A stretch of DNA of 11,046 nt, taken from NCBI GenBank assembly GCA_945861195.1, contig CAMATS010000041.1:1-11046 (forward strand), given 5' to 3'. Below the pieces are notes generated by a model that saw nothing but the letters and a program-made list of their open reading frames with translations, ran no database searches and was not told where the DNA came from. The translations under genes were made by a program, and so were the position numbers. The DNA is from Rhodoferax sp. OV413 (GTDB taxonomy: Bacteria; Pseudomonadota; Gammaproteobacteria; Burkholderiales; Burkholderiaceae_C). Positions 5,638-11,046 of this stretch are shown in pieces; the stretch's first letter is position 1, and every line of letters starts with the position of its first letter.

Positions 5638-6918
5638 TCAATGCCCCGGCAGTTGCTCCTGCTGCATTTGCTCAGCAATGGTTTCGCGACGGCGGATCAG
5701 GTGGCTTTGCGCACCGTCGACCAGCACCTCCGGCGCGCGGCCACGCGAGTTGTAGTTGCTGGCCATGCTCATGCAATAGGCGCCGGCTGACAGTACCGCC
5801 AGCAGGTCGCCCTGGCGCGGTGCCAGGGCGCGATCGTGGCCTAGCCAGTCGCCGCTTTCACAAATCGGCCCCACCACTTCCCAGACCTGGGTGGCATCAG
5901 CACGTGGCTGCAGCGGCACGATCTGGTGGTAGGCCTGGTACATGGCCGGGCGCGGCAGGTCGTTCATGGCGGCGTCGACGATGCAGAAGTTTTTCTGCTC
6001 GCCGGGCTTGAGGTAAAGCACCTCGGTCACGCAGACGCCGGCGTTGCCGACCAGCGAGCGCCCGGGTTCAATCATCAGCTGGCGCTGGCCAAAGCCGCGC
6101 GCATCGAGTTTGGCCAGCAACGCAGCCCACAGCTGGCCGGCATCGGGCGGCGTGTCGCCGTTGTAGTCAATACCCAGGCCACCACCAAAATCGAGGTGCT
6201 CAATCGAGATGCCGGCCGCCTCCACCGCGTCGACCAGGTCGAGCATGCGGTCCATGGCCTCAAGATAGGGTTCGGCCTGGGTGATTTGCGAGCCAATATG
6301 GCAGTCGATGCCCACCACCCGTATGCCGGGCAGGGCAGCGGCATGCACATAGGTGGGCAGCACCCGCTCGTGGGCAATGCCGAACTTGTTGTCTTTGAGG
6401 CCGGTGGAGATATAGGGGTGGGTCTGTGGGTCGACGTTGGGATTGACCCTGATGCTCACTGGCGCGCGCAGGCCCAGGCTGCAGGCCACCTCGCTCAGGA
6501 CATCAAGTTCGGCTTCGCTTTCAACATTGAAGCAACCAATGCCCGCTTGCAGCCCCTGGCGCATTTCGCTTCGGGTTTTGCCAACCCCTGAAAAAATAAC
6601 TTTTTTAGCCTCGCCCCCGGCTGCCAACACCCGGTCCAGGTCACCGCCAGAGACCACATCAAAGCCGCAACCGGCCTGAGCGAACAAGGCAATCACCCCC
6701 AGCGCCGGGTTGGCCTTCATGGCGTAGCAGATCTGCACCTGGCGCCCGGCAAAGCCGCGCTGGTAGGCGGCCAGTGCGCCCAGCATGGCGGCTTGGGAGT
6801 AGACAAACAGTGGCGTGCCGTGGGTTCGCGCCAACTCGCTCAGGCGCGCGGACTCGAGGCACAGCTCGCCATTTTGATAGGCTAGATAGGGCTCGCCGGG
6901 GAGTTTCTTCATGATCAT
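5638..6918 (-). CDS. lysA: Diaminopimelate decarboxylase
   Basis: LysA is the PLP enzyme that decarboxylates meso-diaminopimelate to L-lysine, the last step of lysine synthesis. It has 426 residues, the normal length, and is a fold-type III alanine-racemase-like barrel. The PLP lysine is K68 in CYAMKANP. Other landmarks are CGFDVVSGGDL (84-94), NPNVDPQTHPYISTG (159-173), the HIGSQ motif (207-211), the PLP-phosphate glycine loop DFGGGLG (243-249), EPGRS (284-288), the CESGD motif with catalytic C353 (353-357) and GAYCMSMASNYN (379-390). The ATG at 6918 is chosen because it overlaps the stop of lptM as ATGA, implying translational coupling; a second ATG at 6912 is possible. No independent ribosome site is seen. 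It lies upstream of alaX in a same-strand run. Confidence 0.97.
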   Translation of the reverse strand: MIMKKLPGEPYLAYQNGELCLESARLSELARTHGTPLFVYSQAAMLGALAAYQRGFAGRQVQICYAMKANPALGVIALFAQAGCGFDVVSGGDLDRVLAAGGEAKKVIFSGVGKTRSEMRQGLQAGIGCFNVESEAELDVLSEVACSLGLRAPVSIRVNPNVDPQTHPYISTGLKDNKFGIAHERVLPTYVHAAALPGIRVVGIDCHIGSQITQAEPYLEAMDRMLDLVDAVEAAGISIEHLDFGGGLGIDYNGDTPPDAGQLWAALLAKLDARGFGQRQLMIEPGRSLVGNAGVCVTEVLYLKPGEQKNFCIVDAAMNDLPRPAMYQAYHQIVPLQPRADATQVWEVVGPICESGDWLGHDRALAPRQGDLLAVLSAGAYCMSMASNYNSRGRAPEVLVDGAQSHLIRRRETIAEQMQQEQLPGH

Positions 6919-7100
6919 GGCAGAGGCGCACTGGCCGGCCGACTAGCTGGCTGCCCAAGGGTTTGCGGCAGCGTGGCGCGCTTGGCTGCTGCTGGTTCGC
7001 TGGGCAGGTAAAGTGAGCCGGCCTGTCCGCAGCCGCCCAGGAACCCCGTGCTCGCAAGCAGGGCAAGGGAGGTGACTAAAATTCCGCTAGTTTGCAACAT
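6915..7100 (-). CDS. lptM: LPS-assembly lipoprotein LptM (YifL family)
   Basis: This encodes a 61-residue lipoprotein. The hydrophobic signal SGILVTSLALLASTGF ends in the lipobox LGGC, with the lipidated cysteine at C24. Immediately after comes the family signature CGQAGSLYLP (24-33), matching 'CGxxGxLYxP' of the YifL/LptM group. In E. coli LptM associates with the LPS translocon LptDE and helps LptD mature. The tail is low-complexity and Pro/Ala-rich (SRPASAPLP). Its position beside cyaY and upstream of a diaminopimelate gene is also typical (dapF in E. coli, lysA here). The stop codon overlaps the lysA start by 4 bp. The start at 7100 has no Shine-Dalgarno sequence and lies 12 bp from the divergent cyaY start. 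Confidence 0.9.
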   Translation of the reverse strand: MLQTSGILVTSLALLASTGFLGGCGQAGSLYLPSEPAAAKRATLPQTLGQPASRPASAPLP

Positions 7101-7106
7101 GGTGAA

Positions 7107-7112
7107 ATTGTA
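7107..7112 (-). promoter_or_regulatory. Possible -10 box for lptM-lysA
   Basis: On the minus strand, TACAAT (5 of 6 matches to TATAAT) ends six bases before the lptM ATG. Transcription from it would begin at about the A of the start codon, giving a leaderless or nearly leaderless message, which would fit the missing ribosome-binding site. No good -35 box is seen at 16-18 bp, so this is a weak call. The real promoter could instead lie further inside cyaY. Confidence 0.3.
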
Positions 7113-7442
7113 ATGACCGACCCAGAATTCATGGATCAGGCGGAAATCCTGCTCAAAGCTGTTGAGGCCAGTTGCGACCGCATCAATGATGACAGCGCAG
7201 TAGACATTGACAACCAACGGGTTGGGAGCATGGTGACGCTGGTGTTTGGCAACCACAGCCAAATCGTCATCAACTTGCAAAAGCCCTTGCACGAAATCTG
7301 GCTGGCCGCCCGCTCGGGCGGTTACCACTACCGGTTTGATCGCCAGCAGTGGCTAGACACCAAGGGCCAAGGCGAATTTTTTGAGTGCCTCTCCCGCTTC
7401 GCCAGCCAACAGTCGGGCTCCCCCCTGCTGTTTGCGCCCTGA
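7113..7442 (+). CDS. cyaY: Iron-sulfur cluster assembly protein CyaY (bacterial frataxin)
   Basis: CyaY binds iron and the cysteine desulfurase IscS and tunes Fe-S cluster assembly. This copy has 109 residues, the normal length. The first helix and following region are rich in acidic residues (D3, E5, D8, E11, E18, D22, D26, D27, D31, D33), the iron-binding ridge of the family. The sheet region shows MVTLVFGNHSQIVINLQKP (40-58) and EIWLAARSGGYHYRFD (61-76), followed by QWLDTKGQGEFFECLSRF. These fit the frataxin pattern, including the conserved IWLA segment at 62-65. ATG at 7113 is the family start, with a modest GGTGA at 7101-7105 upstream. It diverges from lptM with only 12 bp between start codons and converges on mrcA with a 27-bp gap. 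A TAAAAT at 7077-7082, inside lptM, may be its -10 box. Confidence 0.95.
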   Translation: MTDPEFMDQAEILLKAVEASCDRINDDSAVDIDNQRVGSMVTLVFGNHSQIVINLQKPLHEIWLAARSGGYHYRFDRQQWLDTKGQGEFFECLSRFASQQSGSPLLFAP

Positions 7443-7453
7443 ATCACCCCGAA

Positions 7454-7468
7454 CCGCAAGCGCTGCGG
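7454..7468. repeat. Small hairpin between converging cyaY and mrcA
   Basis: CCGCA (7454-7458) and TGCGG (7464-7468) form a five-pair stem with an AGCGC loop, filling most of the 27-bp gap between the two stop codons. Neither strand shows a T-run after it, so it is a weak structure rather than a clear bidirectional terminator. The two transcripts probably overlap unless Rho acts. Confidence 0.3.
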
Positions 7469-7469
7469 A

Positions 7470-9857
7470 TCAGTTGCGAAACAGGTCGAGGATTTTTTTC
7501 TTGTCTTCGGGTGCGGGCAGTGGCGCTTGAGCGGGGTCGGTGAGCCCTGCGGCCTTGTCTTCCAGGCCCAGGCTGGTGATGCCCGCGCCCCGGGCGAACT
7601 CGTCGTAATACCACTCACCACCCGCGTAAACCACGCCCTCAGGCGGCAGGGGCTCGCTGATAGGCTGGTTTTTGAGGGCTGACTCCATGAAGCGAATCCA
7701 CACCGGCAGGCTCAGGCCGCCGCCGGTTTCACGGTCGCCGAGCTTGCGTGGCGTGTCATAGCCAATCCAGACCACCGCCGCCAGCGTCGGCTGGTAGCCG
7801 GCAAACCAGGTGTCCATCGAGTCATTGGTGGTGCCGGTTTTGCCAAACAGGTCAGGGCGTTTGAGGGTGGCCTGGGCTGAGGCTGCAGTGCCGGTTCGGG
7901 TCACCTCTTGCAGCAAGCTGCCCATGATGAAGGCGTTGCGGGGATCAATGGCACGCAGGCTTTCGTCCTGTGCCAGCGGCTTGGTCTGTACCAACACCCG
8001 GCCCTGCTGGTCGGTCACACGGCTGATCAGCCAGGGGTTGACCCGAAAACCGCCGTTGGCAAACACGGCGTAGCCGGTGGCCATTTGCAATGGCGTGACT
8101 GAGCCCGCACCCAGTGCCATGGTCAGGTAGGCCGGATGCTTGTCTTCGTCAAAGCCAAAGCGCGTGACCCAGGATTGGGCATAGGCCGGCCCCACCGCCT
8201 GCAGGATGCGGATGGAGACCATGTTTTTTGATCTGGCCAGGCCGCGGCGCAGGTTCATCGGCCCTTCGAACTTGCCGTCATAATTTTTCGGTTCCCAGGG
8301 CTGGCTGCCGGTCACGCCAGCATCAAAAAACAGCGGGGCATCATTGATCACGGTGGCCGGGGTAAAGCCTTTCTCGAGCGCTGCCGAGTAAATAAACGGC
8401 TTGAAACTCGAGCCTGGTTGCCGCCAGGCCTGGGTCACATGGTTGAACTTGTTTTTTTCAAAATCGAAGCCCCCCACCAGAGCCCGGATCGAGCCGTCGC
8501 GCGGGTCTAGAGCCACGAAAGCCCCTTCGACCTCGGGGAGTTGGGTGATCTCCCAGGTGTCTTTGTTTGTTTTGACGACCCGAATCACCGCGCCACGGCG
8601 GATGCGGATGTTGGCCGGCGCCTTGTCAGCCAGGCCGGACTGAACCGGCTTGAGGCCCTCACCGGTGATCTCTATCGTCTCGCCGTTCTGGCGCGTTGCG
8701 AGCACTCGGCGTGCGTCGGCTTCGAGCACCACCGCAGACAGCAGGTCGCCATTGTTGGGGTGCTCCTCCAGGGCTTCATCAATGGCCTCCTCGAGCTCCT
8801 GTCCGCCAGCCGGCAGGGTGGCAAATTTTTCCGGCCCCCGGTAGACCTGGCGGCGTTCAAAATCCATGATGCCGCGGCGCAGCGCTTTGTAAGCCACATC
8901 CTGCTGGTCGGCGCGCAGTGTGGTGTAAACATTCAGACCCCGGGTGTAGGTGTCCTCGCCGTATTGGGCAAACATGAGTTGGCGCACCGACTCGGCGACA
9001 AACTCGGCGTGTACCCGGCTGTTGTCGGAGTTGGTCTTGACTTTGAGCTGCTCTTGTTTGGCCGCGGCCGCCTGCTCCGCATTGATGAAACCGTTTTCCA
9101 GCATGCGCTCAATGATGTACAACTGACGCGAGCGGGCCCGTTTGGGGTTGGCAATCGGGTTGTAGGATGAGGGCGCCTTGGGCAGGCCTGCCAGCATGGC
9201 GGCCTCGGCAATGCTCAGGCTCTTGAGGTCTTTGCCAAAGTAGGCCTCTGCGGCCGAGGCAAACCCGTAGGCGCGGTTACCCAGAAAAATCTGGTTCATG
9301 TAGATCTCAAGGATTTGGTCCTTGCTCAGCAGATGCTCGAGCTTGAAGGTCAGCAAAATTTCGTAAATTTTGCGCGTGTAGGTTTTCTCGGAAGACAGGT
9401 AAACATTGCGTGCGACCTGCATGGTGATGGTCGAGGCGCCCTGGCTTTTGACCCGCCCCAGGTTGGCAATGGCAGCCCGCAGAACGCCTTTGTAATCGAT
9501 GCCGCCGTGCTCATAAAAACGCGCATCTTCGATGGCCAGCACCGCATCGGTCATGATTTTGGGGATTTGCGCAATGGGCGTGAGCTGGCGCCGCTCCTCA
9601 CCAAATTCGCCAATCAAAGAGCCTTCCAGCGAGAACACCCGCAGCGGCAGCTTGGGCCGGTAGTCGGACAACTCAGAGATATCTGGCAGGTTTGGATAGG
9701 CCACCGACAAGGCCACTGCCAGCAGCACCAACACCGACAGTACGCCGGCGGTGGCAAGACCCAGGCTCCACAGGGCAACACGCAGCAGCCAGCGCCCCAG
9801 CCAGGCGCCTGATGCGGGTTTTTCTGGCGCGTCTGCAGTCGGCTTTTTAGGGGGCAT
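7470..9857 (-). CDS. mrcA: Penicillin-binding protein 1A (class A, bifunctional)
   Basis: This inner-membrane enzyme polymerises lipid II into glycan strands and cross-links the peptides. It has 795 residues, usual for the family. A short cytoplasmic tail is followed by one membrane segment (about 23-53, WLLRVALWSLGL to LLAVALSVAY). The GT51 glycosyltransferase domain (about 75-245) has catalytic E110 in AIEDARFYEHGGIDYKGVLR, then QGASTITMQVARN (139-151), KLEHLLSKDQILEIYMN and IFLGNRAYG. An OB-like insert (about 325-440) precedes the transpeptidase domain, with SSFK (catalytic S483, K486), SKN (543-545) and KTGT (673-676). All catalytic motifs are intact. The C-terminal tail is Pro/Lys-rich. 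ATG at 9857 is followed by a normal basic/Pro N-terminus. A perfect TATAAT lies about 27-32 bp upstream. It diverges from pilM, the common betaproteobacterial and gammaproteobacterial arrangement. Confidence 0.97.
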   Translation of the reverse strand: MPPKKPTADAPEKPASGAWLGRWLLRVALWSLGLATAGVLSVLVLLAVALSVAYPNLPDISELSDYRPKLPLRVFSLEGSLIGEFGEERRQLTPIAQIPKIMTDAVLAIEDARFYEHGGIDYKGVLRAAIANLGRVKSQGASTITMQVARNVYLSSEKTYTRKIYEILLTFKLEHLLSKDQILEIYMNQIFLGNRAYGFASAAEAYFGKDLKSLSIAEAAMLAGLPKAPSSYNPIANPKRARSRQLYIIERMLENGFINAEQAAAAKQEQLKVKTNSDNSRVHAEFVAESVRQLMFAQYGEDTYTRGLNVYTTLRADQQDVAYKALRRGIMDFERRQVYRGPEKFATLPAGGQELEEAIDEALEEHPNNGDLLSAVVLEADARRVLATRQNGETIEITGEGLKPVQSGLADKAPANIRIRRGAVIRVVKTNKDTWEITQLPEVEGAFVALDPRDGSIRALVGGFDFEKNKFNHVTQAWRQPGSSFKPFIYSAALEKGFTPATVINDAPLFFDAGVTGSQPWEPKNYDGKFEGPMNLRRGLARSKNMVSIRILQAVGPAYAQSWVTRFGFDEDKHPAYLTMALGAGSVTPLQMATGYAVFANGGFRVNPWLISRVTDQQGRVLVQTKPLAQDESLRAIDPRNAFIMGSLLQEVTRTGTAASAQATLKRPDLFGKTGTTNDSMDTWFAGYQPTLAAVVWIGYDTPRKLGDRETGGGLSLPVWIRFMESALKNQPISEPLPPEGVVYAGGEWYYDEFARGAGITSLGLEDKAAGLTDPAQAPLPAPEDKKKILDLFRN

Positions 9858-9883
9858 GAATTACTTTTCGAGGCGGTCTGCGC

Positions 9884-9889
9884 ATTATA
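9884..9889 (-). promoter_or_regulatory. mrcA: -10 box of the mrcA promoter
   Basis: On the minus strand the hexamer is exactly TATAAT, preceded by a T-rich stretch (GGCCTTTT). It would place the start of transcription near 9877, giving a leader of about 20 bases before the mrcA ATG. The expected -35 position (about 9907-9912, CGAGCC on that strand) matches the consensus poorly, so the promoter may be weak or activator-dependent. Confidence 0.55.
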
Positions 9890-9938
9890 AAAAGGCCTGG
9901 GCAAGAGGCTCGCAGGCAGTAGCGCCGCCGCACCCAGC

Positions 9939-9979
9939 CCACAAAAAAATTGTGGCCGATTGGCTGTAACTGGTCGGCC
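9939..9979. repeat. Two overlapping inverted repeats in the mrcA-pilM intergenic region
   Basis: The first is CCACAA (9939-9944), AAAAA loop, TTGTGG (9950-9955). The second is GGCCGA (9954-9959), 14-base spacer, TCGGCC (9974-9979). They share GG at 9954-9955, so the two stems cannot both form fully in one RNA. On the rest of the 203-bp gap (9858-10060) I see the mrcA -10 box, a direct repeat of AGCATG at 9988-9993 and 10012-10017, and the pilM ribosome site AGGGGG near 10050-10055. I could not place a convincing pilM promoter. The repeats could be an operator, a leader structure, or chance. Confidence 0.45.
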
Positions 9980-10060
9980 TTGCTGCTAGCATGTTACCGA
10001 ACGTGCCGATGAGCATGCGATTGAGATACGCGCCCAAGCGGCGAGTCTAAGGGGGTAGTC

Positions 10061-11046
10061 GTGTGGTCTTTTGGATCGGTATTCGCTCGTGCAGCCCGGC
10101 CTTTGCTGGGTCTGGACATCGGCACATCCCAGGCCAGGCTGGTCGAGCTCGGGCGCCTAGCCAGCGGCCGCCTGCAACTGCGTTGTTGTGCCACAGAGCC
10201 GCTAGAGCCGGGTTGGGTGCATGCTGGCCAGGTTGAGCAGTTCGACCCGGTGGCGCAGGCCCTGCGCCGTCTGCTGCTGCGCAGCCGCAGCAAGTTGCGG
10301 CAGGTCGCCATGGCCCTGCCTGCGTCGGCGGTGATCACCCGGCAGATCAAGTTGCCCGGGGGCTTGAGCGAGGCTGAGCTCGAGCTCGAAGTTCAAGCCG
10401 AGGCCAACCAATACATCCCCTTTCCGCTCGACGAGGCCAGCCTCGACTTTTGCCAGTTGGAGCCCGAGTCCACAGCGGGCCAGCAGCAGGCGGTGATGAT
10501 GGCCGCGGCGCGCCAGGAGCGGGTGCAAGACTTGCAGGGTCTGGCTGAGGCCGCCGGGTTGACATTGGCGGTGCTCGACATCCAGCCCCATGCTGCACGC
10601 CGTGCCGCTGCACGCCTGCTCGACCATGCGCCAAGCCCGGCCCCGGTGCGCGAGCAGTTGCTGGTGGCATTGTTCGAGATCAACAGCCGCAGCACCAGCC
10701 TGCAAGTGTTTCAAGGCGAGACACTGCATTACGAGCGGGACCAGGATTTTGGCGCCGACGGGTTGATCCAGGGCATCATGACCCAGTACGGCTGGTCAGC
10801 CCAAACCGCTGAGCGCCGGGCCCGGGCCAAGGCCCTGCCTGAGGACTACCCGGACACCGTGCTGGCTTATTTTTGTGACAAGGCGGCCGGCGAGCTCGGG
10901 CGTGCGCTGCAGTTCTTCTTGAACAGCACGGCGCACAACCAGGTCGACCGCGTGCTGCTGGCCGGCTGGGCGGCGGGCCTGCCCGGTTTGATCGAAGCGG
11001 TGCGCGCGCAGACCGGCGTGGTCTGTGCCCTGGCCAATCCCTTTGA
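10061..11046 (+). CDS. pilM: Type IV pilus assembly protein PilM (3' end outside the window)
   Basis: PilM is the cytoplasmic actin-like ATP-binding protein of the type IV pilus alignment complex; it binds the short N-terminal tail of PilN and connects to the PilNOPQ envelope machine. The window holds 328 codons; the family is about 350-360 residues, so only a short tail is missing. The start is GTG at 10061, with an AGGGGG ribosome site a few bases upstream. Landmarks are LLGLDIGTSQARLVEL (15-30, first phosphate motif), the EVQAEANQYIPFPLDEASLDF region (110-130), the second phosphate region LVALFEINSRSTSLQV (201-216), ALQFFLNST (282-290), VLLAGWAAGLPGL (298-310) and the final LANPF (324-328). 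Two nucleotide-site positions differ from the usual family sequence: [DE][IV]G is EIN here, and AGG is AGW. It diverges from mrcA and is probably the first gene of pilMNOPQ. Confidence 0.93.
   Translation, partial: MWSFGSVFARAARPLLGLDIGTSQARLVELGRLASGRLQLRCCATEPLEPGWVHAGQVEQFDPVAQALRRLLLRSRSKLRQVAMALPASAVITRQIKLPGGLSEAELELEVQAEANQYIPFPLDEASLDFCQLEPESTAGQQQAVMMAAARQERVQDLQGLAEAAGLTLAVLDIQPHAARRAAARLLDHAPSPAPVREQLLVALFEINSRSTSLQVFQGETLHYERDQDFGADGLIQGIMTQYGWSAQTAERRARAKALPEDYPDTVLAYFCDKAAGELGRALQFFLNSTAHNQVDRVLLAGWAAGLPGLIEAVRAQTGVVCALANPF

Noticed and set aside
5926..6591. 221-codon plus-strand frame opposite lysA.
   Set aside because: Antisense to conserved lysA motifs and without recognisable domains.
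8541..9170. 209-codon plus-strand frame opposite mrcA.
   Set aside because: Antisense to the conserved glycosyltransferase-to-transpeptidase region; no independent features.
9960..9986. Possible sigma-54 promoter (TGG...TTGC) or sigma-70 promoter (TTGGCT...TAGCAT) for pilM.
   Set aside because: The sigma-54 elements are two bases too close together, and the sigma-70 spacer would be 21 bp.
10202..10729. 175-codon minus-strand frame inside pilM.
   Set aside because: pilM on the plus strand is continuous with family motifs throughout; the antisense frame is a shadow.
1..11046. CRISPR arrays, tRNA or rRNA genes, insertion-sequence ends or transposase genes.
   Set aside because: No regularly spaced repeats, cloverleaf sequences or transposase motifs were seen on reading either strand.

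Overview
The window looks like a chromosomal segment of a betaproteobacterium of the order Burkholderiales, most likely the family Comamonadaceae (Rhodoferax/Polaromonas/Acidovorax-like). This is inferred from the high G+C, the orphan Bug-family periplasmic binding protein, the long form of DsbD, and the order lysA - lptM - cyaY - mrcA - pilM, which is familiar from that group. No database search was possible, so genus level is a guess.

Layout. 1-341: no intact gene. It holds a degraded fragment that reads like an AAA-family ATPase (DUF4143 type), a perfect 14-bp palindrome and a good rho-independent terminator. 342-1838 (+): a Bug solute-binding protein followed closely by a small NTF2/SnoaL-like protein. 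1859-4096 (-): a 745-residue DsbD with all three functional domains. 4185-4729 (-): a two-gene toxin-antitoxin module (ribbon-helix-helix antitoxin, then ParE/RelE-type toxin; genes overlap by 4 bp) in DNA of visibly lower G+C. 4815-5585 (-): an AlaX-type trans-editing protein for mischarged tRNA-Ala. 5638-7100 (-): lptM and lysA, overlapping by ATGA. 7113-7442 (+): cyaY, whose start codon is only 12 bp from that of lptM. 7470-9857 (-): mrcA, encoding penicillin-binding protein 1A. 9858-10060: a 203-bp divergent intergenic region with a perfect TATAAT facing mrcA and two overlapping inverted repeats. 10061-11046 (+): pilM, open at the right edge and probably the first gene of a pilMNOPQ operon.

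How the genes relate. The right half is an envelope and housekeeping neighbourhood. LysA makes lysine from meso-diaminopimelate, which is also a peptidoglycan precursor. LptM is a small lipoprotein linked to LPS-transporter assembly. PBP1A polymerises and cross-links peptidoglycan. PilM is the cytoplasmic actin-like part of the type IV pilus alignment complex that spans that wall. CyaY (frataxin) serves iron-sulfur cluster assembly. AlaX protects translation fidelity and DsbD feeds reductant to the periplasm. The left edge and the toxin-antitoxin module are the accessory-looking parts.

I found no clearly new multi-gene system. The points most worth a second look are the divergent ATP-binding motifs in PilM, the very tight cyaY/lptM divergence with a possibly leaderless lptM transcript, the eroded ATPase fragment at the left edge, and the toxin-antitoxin insertion between alaX and dsbD.
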